64,000 nucleotides of DNA from Phakellia ventilabrum (Eukaryota > Porifera > Demospongiae > Axinellida > Axinellidae), in NCBI GenBank assembly GCA_963921505.1, contig OY997387.1:5559704-5623703 (forward strand). The letters run 5' to 3'. The notes beneath the pieces are model-generated. The model saw only the letters and a list, made by a program, of their open reading frames with translations. It searched no databases and was not told the DNA's origin. Below, one piece after another: positions 22,947-35,800 of the stretch (its first letter is position 1; each line of letters opens with the position of its first letter). The position numbers and the translations under genes are program-made.

Positions 22947-25900
22947 GAAAGTGGTTAACTCTTGTTGTGAACATGCTAAGTTATTGTTATTATACTTCCA
23001 AAAAAAAAAAGACTTCTATCCTCTGTCATTACCGAGCACACATAGCTGGCTAGCCAACAGACTAGCCTTGTTCCCAGGCCCTACAAAGTGAACCAGTTCA
23101 CTATACTTGAGGTGCCAAAAAGGACAATGTGCAAATAGCCATTGGAAAGAGCGTTAAGCATAGGATATCTCTACAACTAGTGATAGCACCTGGTGGCTCA
23201 GTCTTCCATAATCTTATTATGCACTCTTACTAAACTCTTGTGATACTGCACATCATTTGATTTTTAGCAGCAGATTGGTGTACATTGTAGGTGTCTGGAG
23301 CTTTTCCCTTTTGAGAGCTCCTTAATCCTTTTTAGAGGTGTGTAGGCTGGGCTGGGGAACTGTGTGCTGATAGCTGGTGCAGCATCTAATGGCTGACAGT
23401 GTTCTGAAATTGTTTAGTGCACGCCTCGCTTCGTTCCGGTAGGCAGCGCAAACATGGGGGAGACAGTCTAAACAGTGGCCAAATTGTGTAGAAACCAGAT
23501 GTAAACATCAAAGCTGGCGTTGTAGTTGAAGTGTGGAAGAGAAGTGCTCTCCCAGTGGATGGCATTCCTTTGGTGTGGCTGTAAATAACTATACTTTGAT
23601 TGCAGTCATTGCACTGATCTCTGAGACTGCAAAACACTGATTGAGCCATGGTGGAATGCCACGTACCGGTAATTAGCACTCATGTACATGTACATGTAGC
23701 TCACTCCTCCACTAGCTCTCTACACCCACACACCCACACACACATAGGATGAGGGTGAAATGCAATATATTTGTCGGACAAATTTGAACAACTGGTACTA
23801 CAAACCATTTGAATAATACTTCATACAGAGATGTCACTTAATAACTTCCAATAAACATACATGTACATATACGTAATCTCGTACCCAGGGTTACCACGCC
23901 CAGAGTTCATCTAGTACCCATGGAGAAAAATTGGGGAGACGTGAGATACAATCTGAGCGTGGAAGGGATGGTACGAGGTTACTACACACATTCATACATA
24001 CACACACAGGCAGGTTATGCGGATGGTGACTGCCAAATTAGGGATTTTCCCCTACAAAAATTAGTCTCAGGTAACAAGGTCGTTGGAAACATACACGCAT
24101 CTGTTATGCATTACGAAGCAAGTTTCCATAGCTATCATACCTCAGGGCCACTGCGCTTTAATCACCTGATCATTTGTGACCGCTCTGCCCCCCAAAACAG
24201 CATCCCTATGTTGGTAGCGAGGCATGCAACACAGGGCAGGCACCAGGCCAAAGAATTAGCTGATTATCGAATTCACTCTGCATGCTCTGAGCAACTTCCA
24301 AGGAGATGTGCTACCGAAACTGGGCTCTGAGAGAGCTCATTACGGAGGCTGTGCAGCCAACTCCCTGGGCAAGCAAGCAACCTTTGTTTACTTCAGAATA
24401 GCCTCAGCCGGGAAGCAGCGGCCTAAACATGCACAGGTCTACATATAAGTGCACACGTCGTTCTCTTTGATTGCGCTGCCCAGGTAACAGCTGTGCATGT
24501 GTATAATGTAGTCGGGGGGAACGAATCATTTTTACGAAACTGGAGCAGTGCATAGCCTCGTTCCCTAGTCTCCGCCCGGCTGTGGTTGCTGATTTTATCC
24601 CACACCTGCTGCTTTAGATACCTATGCATATAAGTATATGAATAGGATATGTATATGTATAGGTAGCTATGGACCATGGAATGATGGTAGATCATGTGCC
24701 TGTTGGCTATATGTGCCTGTTGGGTAGCTATGGACCATGAAATGATGGTAGATCATGTGACTATTGGGTGGCTATGGACCATGGAATGATGGTAGATCAT
24801 GTGCCTGTTGGCTATATTCCAAAGACCATAACCAGTCAAATATTGTCTCAAAGTGAAAGTCTATGTCAAGGGCACTTAATAGCCAACAGTTTCCATGGTT
24901 TTTGTAATTACTCTGGGAACTGAATGTCTTTCAAAACACATTCAGTAGCTAACTGGCTTCAGAGAGTCTCTACTGCAACCACTTAATAGCTTTCTTTCCA
25001 ACTGCCATTCTATAATTGTTCTTTTTTTTTTGCACCGTTTTTTTGTATACAGTGCAAAAAATAGGTTGTGGAGCAACAATCGGAAATGAGGGTACGGCTT
25101 CATTCAATTTCTAAGTCAATTGCTCCAGCTAAATAAGGTAGAATCTTCCGAGAGTGGCTCCAGTCTCTACGATTACATGAAGAGTGCATAGTACCTTGCG
25201 CGTGATGTGTTCCCGTGGTGAGGACAGAATCCATTAACGATAAAAGAGTACGAGTACCAGCATTCTGCGTTTTGGAGTGGTGTTCAAAACTTGATCTCTA
25301 TAATATACTAAAATGACTTTCTCCTTACATTGATAATATTGCAAGCGGTGGCAAAATATAGCTGAAATGTGGTCTGAAAAGCTGGAAGGTGAGCCATCGC
25401 CAACCACCGCCAACCAGTGTGGGCGAAACCCTGACTTACTACAAGAAGATGCTATTGGGCAGAGACAAACTTTGCTACGTTTTCAGGGCCAGCAAGCATG
25501 TGCCAGAATGTGTCTCAATCCAAAATACATTTATTATCATGATAGCCACATGTACCGACAAACATAAAAGATAACACACATCAGTTTACCTATTCAGTCA
25601 AAATCACATACATCCCAGCATGATCGATAGTCTATGGCTTACGACAGGGGCAACTTGGCTGTCACTCCCACATGTGAACCTTATCACAGTTTTCCTCTGA
25701 TTAATTGAGCCAAAGTAATTGGTAATTACCCCTAAAGGATAACGGTTACTGCTGCACGCCTGGCTTTGCTACAGTTCACAAAACACTAGTAAAGAAGGTA
25801 CAGTAGATACAGAATAGGCAGTTGGAAAATTAGCATGTGCACGTGCTTGCTATTTTTGCGCCCGCCTGCATACGATTTTGAGTTGAAGGAGGATGAGAAA

Positions 25901-26867
25901 CAAGAAATTAATTCGCTGTGGCCTTATGAAAACACTGCCAGTGAACAGAGTGACGCTGAACTCTACTCTCAATTCATCCTCAAACGACCAAGGCTCAGCC
26001 TTCGTGTCAGTGGTGTCATCAAACTCGGGTCTACCTGGGGAAATGCACGCAAGGGTTCAGTTAATTAACTAACTCGACTAACTGCCTACACTACGAAGCA
26101 GGGTATCGAGCACGATACGAGAGTGCTTCTTAAGAGTTGGTATTTATTTCCGCACATCACAGTCTCTGCAGAGACTCATAGCACTAGCATTCAGCCATGC
26201 TCAGGCTTTAGCTACGTCACTGCTTCACACAAACACGCATGCACATGTATGAAAACTCTACTCAAGCAGGTGTGTTATTATAGTGAGCTGCTAAGTCTAC
26301 AACATGAATGCAATGTGGCAGGAACATAATATTGCATGTCACTACATGCAGTCTTGTGATGCAATGTGCCAGGAGCACTCCTGGTTGTGCATAATTAAAA
26401 TTGGGCCTGAAGCTATCTGCATGCACAAACCCTTACGGTGATCATCTGTTTTACCTCCCACCCGGCGACTCACCGTGGTGAATGACTCCGTTATCCAGAA
26501 GCTTCTGCATCATGGCTACTGCTTCTCTTCTCGACTCCACCTCCCCCTTTTTCAGCAACCAGTCGACCATTTCGTGGCCCACAAAGCAGCCTGTGTAGGA
26601 CTTTAGGTGGTAGCGCCTGTCCTTGATGATTGGCGGGTCTTCTTCGTGCAGCAACTGGCGCAGCTCCTCTCCGACTGCCAAAATGGCTGACTTGTTTGAC
26701 GCACGCACTGTGTTAGTCATTTTCCGTAGGCTATGGTAGCTTTGAGCTGAAGACGCACTCGACTTTCGGTCTCTGGTACCAGAGGTCCCGTTTGTGTAGC
26801 TGCTCTCCCGAGTTTTCGGATAGCCGAGATAGCGGTTGGTGCTGGGGTGGTTTGTATACGTTGTCAT
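11598..26867 (-). CDS. DEPTOR: DEP domain-containing mTOR-interacting protein
   Basis: Cytoplasmic inhibitor of mTORC1/2 in vertebrates; binding here is by homology. Exons (transcript order): 26867-26474, 21148-21028, 17710-17532, 15612-15390, 14758-14568, 13483-13413, 12628-12524, 11738-11598. They join in phase to about 474 residues (human about 409). DEP1 (about residues 62-168) contains IKDRRYHLKSY, MVDWLLKKGE and HHVCDDHLFKDEKLFYRFR, very close to human. DEP2 (about 176-255) has QDRKYHLTTY, FVDWLISKGE and a VCDDHHFKDEFLFFRF repeat. A Ser-rich linker follows. The C-terminal PDZ (about 393-472) has VGYGFVIRGSRPVYIHTIDP. The chosen start is the ATG at 26867; a TTG lies upstream in frame, and a further 5' exon cannot be excluded. 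Exon 5 acceptor choice (14758) was set by phase, since the stronger-looking site upstream gives a stop. Transcribed away from DSCC1. Confidence 0.95.
12626..12895 (+). repeat. Homopurine GGAGGA tract in DEPTOR intron 6
   Basis: About 270 bp of near-pure G/A (GGGAGGA, GGAGAGCAGG units) just upstream of the exon 7 acceptor on the gene strand, where it forms a very long polypyrimidine tract. The long Arg/Glu/Gly-rich frame on the plus strand is an artefact of this composition. Confidence 0.85.
12980..13070. repeat. 27-bp tandem repeat
   Basis: CTGGTGTGATGTAAGGCCCTTA-type unit repeated three times, with a partial fourth. Lies in DEPTOR intron 6. Confidence 0.85.
14779..14869 (+). repeat. (GGGA)n homopurine tract in DEPTOR intron 4
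   Basis: GGGAGGGAGG repeats directly upstream (gene sense) of the exon 5 acceptor region. As in intron 6, it becomes a long pyrimidine tract in the transcript. Confidence 0.85.
14956..15216. mobile_element. Foldback element, copy 1 (TGTGRC ends)
   Basis: The two halves are imperfect inverted repeats. The left contains GCATCACTGCGTTCAAAGCA and CTGAACTTCTGTTA; the right carries their reverse complements around 15135-15175. A short spacer with GATGCATCA... sits at the centre. A related element lies at 22321-22596. No coding capacity; looks like a palindromic MITE in DEPTOR intron 4. The outer ends are less certain than the arms. Confidence 0.65.
15712..16023. mobile_element. Long palindrome with paired CTGAAGA...GAAACGTCGGC modules
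   Basis: About 310 bp forming a near-complete palindrome centred near 15870: TTATGAAGTTTC at the left edge is mirrored by GAAACTTCATAA at the right, and the inner arms also match. Each arm carries a short module: CTGAAGA, a stem, GAAACGTCGGC (minus strand 15818-15780; plus strand from 15938). A related module lies at 52258-52294. It lies in DEPTOR intron 3. The palindrome could be two head-to-head copies of one repeat end. Class not established; similar CTGA..GAAA modules exist in Penelope-like retroelement ends, which I treat as a hypothesis only. Confidence 0.6.
16647..17450. mobile_element. TIR DNA transposon remnant, CpG-rich, TA-flanked
   Basis: Inverted ends TGTGACCGGGTTTGCAAAAA and the reverse complement of ATTTTTACAAA..CCGGTCACA face each other over 804 bp, with TA on both outer sides (16645-16646 and 17451-17452). 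The interior (about 16890-17270) is strikingly rich in CGCG-containing words such as TTCGCG and CGCGAGA, unlike the AT-rich host intron. No transposase domain is seen in the short frames. Lies in DEPTOR intron 3. Confidence 0.7.
18881..19170. repeat. Direct duplication in DEPTOR intron 2
   Basis: About 110 bp containing GGTGACCTTAGGATGTAA, CAGGTTAACAAT.GGTGCAGT and CCAGTATCCTGG occurs at about 18890-18995 and again at about 19067-19165 in the same orientation, diverged by several substitutions. Confidence 0.75.
20391..20482. repeat. 29-bp tandem repeat
   Basis: AGACAACAAAACAGTGTCTA followed by TATATGGTC, three copies; the last has CCAAA in place of TATAT-type sequence. DEPTOR intron 2. Confidence 0.85.
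21549..21583. repeat. (CA)n microsatellite
   Basis: Uninterrupted CA repeat of about 17 units in DEPTOR intron 1. Confidence 0.9.
22321..22596. mobile_element. Foldback element, copy 2 (TGTGGCAGTCC ends)
   Basis: Ends TGTGGCAGTCC and GGACTGCCACA are inverted and are followed inward by AACAAACATT and its complement, then by arms related to the element at 14956-15216 (TCACTGCATT, CTGAGCTTCC.TTAAGG). Palindromic MITE without coding capacity, in DEPTOR intron 1. Confidence 0.7.
22895..22943. repeat. (CA)n microsatellite
   Basis: CA repeat of about 25 units in DEPTOR intron 1. Confidence 0.9.
23876..23987. repeat. Imperfect hairpin element (CTCGTACCCAGGG)
   Basis: CTCGTACCCAGGGTTACCAC...CAGAG at the left is mirrored by the reverse complement at the right (ATACAATCTGAGCGTGGAAG, GGATGGTACGAGGTT). 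Belongs by its ends to the local hairpin family, diverged. Confidence 0.55.
24663..24815. repeat. Tandem repeat, about 53-bp unit
   Basis: GTAGCTATGGACCATGGAAT and GATGGTAGATCATGTGCCTG repeat three times with few changes. DEPTOR intron 1. Confidence 0.85.
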
Positions 26868-29800
26868 GAGTTTCCGGGGTGAGTCAGTGTCCAAATTTCC
26901 TGTTTAAATTCCTTATGAATAAGATTATGCTATCGAGTTCTTGCAGCTTTCAGCCTTCAGTTCTCCTTAGTTTTGCTCTCTTTTTTTTTTGCTGGTGGTG
27001 TAGAACTGTTTGTGATACCAGTTCGCTGCATTGGCGGAAAAAGAAATTTACACCCATGAAAGCGGCAGCTTACAATTATAAATAACGCATGTGTTCCACT
27101 TCATTTCCGGTGCACTTTTAATTTTACGTGCCACGCCTCGACCTCACGACCCTTTTGCAAGAAAAGGCTATTAGGTAAGGTTGCTCATGAAAAGCTCCAT
27201 GTAAGTATCTAAGTTTTATGAAGTGCTTTTGATAGTCACTACATGTATGCCATGCAAATGAATAAGGGAGAAGAAGAGAGTGGGCATTTATTGAAACATT
27301 AATACAGCGGATTGCTAATCCTAATTATAGGGGCAATGCTGTGCGAAACTAGTAATGTGCACATCCCTAGCTACAGTGTGTGCAGAGATTTGCGAAAGTA
27401 CAGTAGTTATTGATTTTATTGTTGCTCAAGTCCGGGTTTTATTGAGCCACGCTACAACTCATTATCTTCAGTGGAGCCAATTAGGGACAGCAGTGCATGG
27501 AGAAAATAATATTTTGACACAGGACTGTAAATTTAGACTCTTAGCCATTTTTATGTGTTGTGAATCAATTTCTGAGAATCTGGCAAGCTAGGCTTGAGGA
27601 CTAAAAACTGCTAATAACATGTATCTGTTAGGGTTAGGTCAATCATGATATTTGCCAAGTGCTACTTTGGAACAGCATACATTATGTCTATGTCATATGG
27701 CACTTGTTGCCAAATTTTATTTGGAAGGGTATCGCTAATTTTTCCTTCATCATGGAAAACGTCCCTTTATTTGGTAGTGAGCTCTTATAGGGGTAGAAAT
27801 TATTAAACATGTCTTTCCTGTAAGCGTTTTATATCTGGTGGAAATAACAAACCAATTAGTAATGGTTTTGCGGTGGTAAGTGGTAAACATGACATACAAT
27901 AATCTCTGGTGTGGTCATCAAGAATGCAAACATATTTATTTCTTGGCCCAGTCCCATACCGTGTTAGCTATACACATATAGATTGTAGATGGTCCAGTGC
28001 AGCAGCAGAAAGCCCTGCTTGGAGATCTTGGCTTTAGCTCAATGTATATGCGCTCCCAGTCATGACTTGAAGATCTAATCAGTCTGTCATCATAATACCT
28101 AGTCTCACGTGCCAGCCTCCATCCTTGGACGGGGGCTGGCATGCGAGACTACATAATACCCTGCACATGGATGTGGCCAAGACACTTGCTATGCATATGG
28201 GTGCTTGTATATATACATGTATACTGGCCATACTTGTGTCTTATCCACTGATGCAGTCACTAGCTAGCTGATTACCTGCCCATTGTATGGTTTGTGGCAC
28301 TCACCATGCAGCCACTCAGCTATACTACCCATACCCAGATGTAGTGACAGTCATGACTCACCTGTGTACCAGTCCTGTGGCTATCTACAGTGAACTGCAG
28401 CCTGACTGTGAATATTGCCACTGGCTATAGCAGTACAGTAACTTCAACTCAATGGCTAGTAGAGGCTTCTCTTTTGGGCACTATAACTACATGCACTGTT
28501 ATTCTTATGCACATGTTTGTAGTTATGCTCTATATGAGGATGTATGACACTTATATAGGATGCACTTTGAGGAAGTATTACTCATACACTTTGACAGGAT
28601 TCCTCATTACTGTCCTTTGAAAAGCTACTTTGTGACCAAGTAAAATTTGTACTTTGAAGTGCTTGGAATTGCGGACAACTGATACTAATTATTATTATAG
28701 CAACATTACAAACTGCATGGTGTCTACATTCCTATAGCAAGAGATATATTGCCCACTGATTTTACTGCATGCATTGTCATGCCATTGTGAATGAGCATTG
28801 TGTCTAGCAGTGACATAATAATGTTTCAGGATGATGTCATAAGTTTTTAAGAAGCCACTGAACATGTTCCATTGTTACCACTAAGCAACCATACATACAT
28901 GTAGGAGGTATGTGCATACAAGAACCCCTGCTTAAACAGTTGGTCAGTTGAGGTCATATAATTATAAGGACGCAATGTCACGTGTGGATCCAGATTGTGC
29001 TTTCACTTCCTTCTTGATTACCACCCAACCACAATTGGTAACAATGGTTTCCTGTTTTGCCATCGTTTGTAAATGTGTCTCTGATGCAAGCTATGCGTTG
29101 TGTAGGATTATTTATATTCCTGTCTGAACCCGGTTATGCAACACACTTGATGTATAGCTGTAACAAATAGTTCCCAATAATATTAATAATACCCTGGCGG
29201 GCAACAACCACGCAAGACAATCCTTTATCCAGTCTGACTGCCAGTTGATATAACAAGAAGTATTGCTATAGTTATTATATCTGTACTCTATTGTGGTATC
29301 TTAAACGATATATTTTGTTTGTAGCTAATTGTACGTGATTTAGCTGTGTACAGTTAGGGTATTAGCCCAATACTGTATCACTTATGTGTGCAATTAAGGA
29401 AGTTTTAAACCCATAAGCCATAACAGAAACTCTTACTGAAAACTGAGATTACTCACTCAGTATATCCATATCAAGGAGACTCCTGATAAACAGCAACAGC
29501 CATGCATAGTCACATTAGAAAGAAACAGCAACCGTGTATGTAAGAGCATGAGGATGTGTATGTACCAGTACATGTAAGTGAGAAGAGCTAACTTACTCAA
29601 TATTTGACAATGTGAAGGGCTGGATTGCATATACAGGTATATATAGTCTGTTGATAAATGTCTAATAGGAAGAAATAGTGGGTATTGAACGTAGGTGTAC
29701 CTATAGTTATGGACGATTTATATGTTAGCTGAGTTAAAATGACGTAGTATTTGGTGTGTACTCACAACTCTGCATGGAATCATGCTGCAGCCGTTTTGAT

Positions 29801-29888
29801 TAGCCACCATCTCAGCACTTTTCTCCCCCCTTCTCTCGCCTAGCAAAGTAGCCTAAATTTATCATCTTCCTCTTTCTCACTGTCAGCG
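26868..29888. promoter_or_regulatory. Divergent intergenic interval DEPTOR / DSCC1
   Basis: Three kilobases between the two start codons of genes transcribed in opposite directions, so it should contain both promoters and 5' UTRs. I see no defined core promoter motif or CpG island. It is AT-rich with one short hairpin transposon (28100-28151). Other frames are short and unconvincing. Regulatory role is inferred from position only. Confidence 0.5.
28100..28151. mobile_element. 52-bp hairpin element with 9-bp target duplication
   Basis: TAGTCTCACGTGCCAGCC and its near-complement GGCTGGCATGCGAGACTA face each other around a 16-bp spacer. CATAATACC is present directly on both sides (28091-28099 and 28152-28160). 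Clear insertion of the local hairpin MITE family. Confidence 0.85.
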
Positions 29889-32800
29889 ATGGATTCTTCT
29901 TGTGTCGGCCAAGAGAGAACTGCTGATCAGGTGGAGTCTTCCGCAAAGGCCGCTGGGCTCACTAACACCACAGGTCCCATTCAGCTGCTGCACTTCGGGC
30001 TGCAGCTGAACTCAGATGACGTAAAGTTGTTGGAGTTGCCACACGAGGTATTGACAGCTGTCAGGAGTGGACAAAAGTAAGTGAACTAATTAACATCTTT
30101 GAAAAAGGAGTGGCATTTCTCCCTGGTTTCTTAGTGCATGCTAAAATGCAATGGCTGTCCACTAAACTAATTCCCCCTGCATCTCAGAGTTGCAATTCGT
30201 GGTGATCCTAGTGAAGATGCAGTCCTGTGCACTGGAGAAAAGACCTACGAGCTCAGGGAAGCTGACACCTCTAATGCCCTCCTCATCTGTCCAACACTCT
30301 CTCTCCCTAACAACCAGAGTAAGACACTAATGTGTACCAAAATATTGTACTAACTATATCATCAATCAGAAAAGCAATTTGTACTGTGTTCATTTTTGAT
30401 TTCTTTCACATGCAGGTTTTCAAGAGCTTGATGTTAGCTTAGTTTCCAAGGAGGTATGGACACTAGTTGTAGTATTAGCACTCATGATGAATCAACAGTT
30501 GACATTTTTACTGAAAGAACGTATACCATACAGGTAACAGCCTGTCTCTCTAGCTATATGGAACTGAGACCATGCCGAGCCCGGACTGAGAAACTGAAGC
30601 AACTGCTGGCCGAATGCCCCTACAGGGGGCCTGAATTTGAAGCTTCTGAAGACCAGGAAGAAGTTAAAGATGGATCCTTGGGAGAGGGTGGTGCAAGAGA
30701 GGTGGAGGGAGTCCAGTCCAAGAGGAGGAGAATGCTTAAGAAGGTAGGTATGAATAGTTGAGACTTACATGTATCAGGTACATAATAGCTGTTCAAAATG
30801 AACATGGTTCGTTCTAAAATTCACTGTACACGAGATATTATAATAATATGCTGGGTAATACAAAGCTACCAAGTATAACAATACATAAAAATAGTTGATA
30901 TAAAAAAGAGCTACCAAGTATAACAATACATAAAAATAAAAAAAAGCTATCATCTACGCATTAAACCAAAGATTTATACAAGGAGGTAATAGTTCAGTAT
31001 CTGGAACTGGTTGTATTACTGCTGGAGACCTTCTTAATGCGGCAGTTTGTCCACTTGCACTTTTTAAGCTGCTGAACGTTTACAACAAAAGTGAGATTAA
31101 CCACCGGAAGAATGGTCAAGATGAGTAAGGCAACATCAAAAGGCAGCAGGATGGGAATTGTCTTGTTGAGCTCAGCTCTGCTGCTGTCACACGAGTTGTC
31201 AATAGCACCTTTGTTTTCACAGGCGAAGTATGCAGTCAGCAGTTGTGCAAATGAACCTTCAGGGAATCTTTGGTAGAGAATACTAAGTGCTATTAATAAT
31301 AGACAACTAGTTCCAACGAAGTATAATATATTGATTAACACTTTTATTTCCACTGTCATCCTTCGACTCTTGGGAACGTTTGACATATGTTTCTGTAAGT
31401 GAAAAGTACAATCAGTAAAGAATTTGTTACTGAGTGTATGCAGCAGAAAGTATTCTATTGGGCTAGTGACTGCATGTATGCTGTACACGGTGTATGTGTG
31501 TGGGTATAGGTGTGGGCAGGGCCCAGAGAATTTAAGGGAGGAAGTGGACTAGACTGTTACGCTAGTTATATAGCTACTAGCGTAACAGTCCACTTCCTCC
31601 CTTCCCCGGGCAAGTGCAACAGCTGTGGGAATAGGTCATATTATCCTGCAGCTGTTGCACTTGCCAGACTTTCTTTCTGATAATATGGGCAGTGCTCTTG
31701 CCCGAATTATGCAATAGGTCATCAACGTACCTACTATGTGGACTAATTATGTCACTATGATATTAAATACCACTACATGCATACCAAGTCAGCTAGTCAT
31801 GGTACCATGCCACCAAAGAATAAGTTAAAACTGCAAAGGTTGGAAATAAACCTGAAGGAAAGATCATATACAGTGCACTCCCTTTGCGAGAAATCTGTGC
31901 AAATCACCCCATGCACTTCTCATTTGTTGAGATTCCCATTAGATCCCTTTAGAGGAGGTGCATACTACAGAGGTATATGCTGTTCATTTACCTGAGAAAC
32001 TGTCCAGAAAACTAGAATTATAATTAAACATCCTATTAATTGCATCGTAGCAGCTGGTAGAATGACGGCATAGAAGTTGATGTTATTGTTGCCTATTGCA
32101 CAGACAAGAGAGGGAAAACGGGAGATTTGGGCACCTCCGCCACTTCCGACCGCTATCGCTGGCACAGCTGGCAGAAACAGTCCCAGCAGAACTGCAGTGA
32201 GATGTATGTATTTATTTTTGCCACTATCTTCGAAAGATTTTGCACGGAAAGGGAACCTTATCCCCCAGTATAAGACAGTGATGTGAGAAAGCCACCACAC
32301 AAGCAGTTGCCAGTATAAGTAGGGAAATAGTAGACCTATAAAATAAAGTGTATGACAGAGATCACTGTATTAAACATGTTATGTGTGAGTTGCTGAGAGA
32401 AATCCTTACCTGTCAGTGTACAGTAAGGTGTTGGATTAGCGATGCTATGCAGCAAGTCTTCTGAAGCACAAAAGATGTCGCCTTGAAAGGAGACTGCAAT
32501 CAGCAGCATCAAGTCAAACACCATTGTAGTTGTGGTCTGGTACACAACGAATGTGGTTGGAAACTTGAGCCTGTGTTGTCAAGAAAGTAATGCATTTCGG
32601 TATGTATGGTGGCACACCTTGGAGTGATGATATCTAAAGATATTGCCACTTCTGTACTACATGTGTATGGCTTCTTATTGGCTATGCAATAGGTTGTCTA
32701 TTTTTTGTTAGGCACATGCCATGTATGCTATTCTATACAACTAATAATTCTCAAAATCTGAAAATTCTTATTGTCCAGTCTAATGTGAAACTAACTGGTT

Positions 32801-35800
32801 AAACAGATGTCATCTATGCAAGTTCTTAATATCTAGTCTATAAAAAGTACTCACATTCTCTTGTGCTGAATGCAAGATACCATCAGTACCACGAGTCCAG
32901 CTACAATTCCTAAAACTGTCATTATGATTATCAGGATCTTGATGGTCAGCTCCATGCTGTACGGATACAGTCTCCACCCACACAGTGGCTTACACCCACT
33001 TATTCCTGACACCTCAGTTGCATAGAAACCCTCTCGGCACATTATTGCTTCTTGTTGTGATACATTACTGCTGCTATTTCGGCTGTCTATGAACTCTGAC
33101 TCACTGAGAGGAACTGTATATAATAATGTATGGATGGTTGATCAGTATGAATAAGTGTCAACTGTATATTCAGTCACCAATTCTTAGTTGAATGCATACT
33201 AATAGTGTAACGTAACCTTAAGTATACAGTAAACATTTAACCTGGACCTGGACGGTAGGATTAAACAGTGAATCAATCAGTGACATCACTGCTCATCACT
33301 TACTCTTATATAGTCATTTGAATGCTTACCTGTTGTACACTCGATGGTGGTAGTTGGTAGTAGCTCACATTGAGGAAACTGATCACTATCTATGAACCCC
33401 ATTGCCAATTCGAATTCACGAACACAAGTATCATCTCTGATAGTCTCACACTGTTCAGCTGAGGGCTGCTGGGTGTTACCATCGCTGTCACACAGTCCAA
33501 AATAGAAGAAACACAGAAATGGTGAGATTTCATTTGCACACTCTGGAGTCGGATTTAGAAGCGGCAAAGCAATGATGAGTGTCCGAAGTAGTTCTTCAAT
33601 TCTGTCCTGGTCTACGTTTGAAGGAATATGAACCTCATCACTACCATTAGTAAGGCATTCTTGATATGTGAGTAGAGCATCTCTGCAGACTACTCCAGTA
33701 TAAAGTTCTGGAGAGCAGTGTGTGTGTGTTTATGTTTGAAGTAATAATAAGTTCCTAGTGCCTATACTGTGATACAAGTGACAGTGATAGTATAATAATA
33801 TTTGAAACTCATAGCCTGGCATGGATCACGTACATCTTTCCAGGAACATGTTCTATTATTATGTCTGCATGTATGTAATATATTTGTATTGGTCTTATGA
33901 TTTTGGGTTCATTTTTTCTCTCACAATCACTTAACTTTTCTCCATCCAGTACACATTTGATGACCTGTTGGTCCATGTGCAGGCGAGTGAGAGTGAACTG
34001 TGGGAAGCACTGGATAGAATGCAGGCCTGTGTGATTGATGGTAAACTTTAATTCTACTATGCATACACATCTGATTGCGGTGGTGCTGTATTAAAACCAG
34101 TATCCATCTGCTCATGGTTTATGTTAACTATTAACATAAACTACGAAGTGTTACTTATTTTCTTTTACATGTTGAACTTAAGAGACATCAATACTTTTAT
34201 GTACTTGAGCCAATTCATGCCAATTGGTACTTAACAGTGTAATAATAGGAAGGCTGAATTAATGTCACTGCATGACTTGCATTAGCCTTGTGCGGCCTGG
34301 GAACTAGGCCTTGGCGAATTATGCCAGCATAATTTTAGGCATAATATTATGCAACATGCAGCATAAGAGCATACTCCACCATAATACAGTGCCTTCAGTA
34401 AGCATAGTAGTACAGCTTGCTGACAATACTAGGTACTGACTCCTTTTCAGCCTCTGGAACGGAGTCAGGTACTTCAGTTTCACTATTAAGCTGACTACTT
34501 GCAATACCTCATTCACTAGAATTTCCATTACTCAAGTTGGCATGATATAGTACACACAAGAAGCATGATCGCTACATTTCCAAGAATTACTAGCATAGCA
34601 TAATACAGAAAGCTTTGAGCATAATTCACCAAGGCCTACTGGGAACAAGGCTAGACTTGCATGTGATTGCATGGGAATCAACGTCTTGGTTTTCAGGCTT
34701 TCATGTACCTACCTGCAGTCGTGTATCACATAAAAGTGCCCCCTGCAACATTTTCCTAGGTTACTGGCGGGTGTTTGATCTTGACTACAGAGACAGTGTC
34801 TTCCAACACATTCTCACACTGCTGGAGGAAGAAGACTGGAGCTACAAGGCAGTCCCTCTTGAAGACACCTGCCAAAAATTGGAGGAACTGGAGCCAAGGT
34901 AGCTAATACTAGTATATCATCAATACGTGCACTGAACAAAGTGGCGTTGTAGTCAAACAATTCTTCAATATAATGACATGTATGGAAGACAGCAGTACAT
35001 CAGAAGATGAGCAGGTAATTATAATTTTATTCAAAATCGAGTTCATTGCAAAGAATCCCAAATGCATAATCATGCACAACTTATTTCCTCCCACTGGATA
35101 ATCAAATTTCAAATCCAAAAAATGGGAAGTCAAGCGTGTAGGCACCCATGCTCTTTCCTAGTGTAGTTGTGATGAATTAAGTGATAAAGCCATCTATTTT
35201 AGTATTCGAGATATTACTGTGTAGGAGCTGCAGTAATACGTGTGTACTGGTATACCGTCGTGTATACCTATAGCCTTCGTCTGCATCCCTATAATGCAAA
35301 ATCAGCATGCATACAGCTGATGTATCCTAATGGCTAGTGCTCCATAGATAATTGGATAGTGAAATTGAGATGTCTCACACCATTTGATACATATGGCAGA
35401 AACTTCCCCTCCCTATTAATCGACCTCTAATTTGTTGCATTAGCAATGTGATTATTACCAGGCCACAGGGGAATACTGAGCCTTCACTTGTTTTCTATTT
35501 TTGTGGTAGGTTTGCTATTGAACACTGTCTCAAACACTATGGAAATGTGATTACCTCAGATGCTGCCACTGCTGAGAATGGTATGTGCATGGCCCTGATT
35601 ACTACTGAATTCATTGCTGAGTCTATAATGCGTATCTCTCTTTATCTAGTATACTACGAACTTTCAGAAGAGAAAGTGTGTCAGTTTTATGCAGAGCTCC
35701 TTCTAAGACCAGCTGGGAAGGTAGGCTTAAAGGACATGTCAGCTTAGCCTGTAAGTATACATAATATTATGACTACATCCCTATATGCTATGACCGTGAA

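Larger units (their letters stand above)
21149..26473 (-). other. DEPTOR intron 1 (5.3 kb)
   Basis: Apart from the repeats listed separately I see no gene here. The longest frame, 23920-24330 (+, 136 codons), has no recognisable domain, no splice context and overlaps a hairpin repeat, so it is not called. Confidence 0.6.

Noticed and set aside
23920-24330. 136-codon frame in DEPTOR intron 1
   Set aside because: No recognisable domain, overlaps a hairpin repeat, and no matching splice context.
26868-26894. Upstream in-frame TTG as DEPTOR start
   Set aside because: Non-ATG start is unlikely in this context; the ATG at 26867 is preferred.
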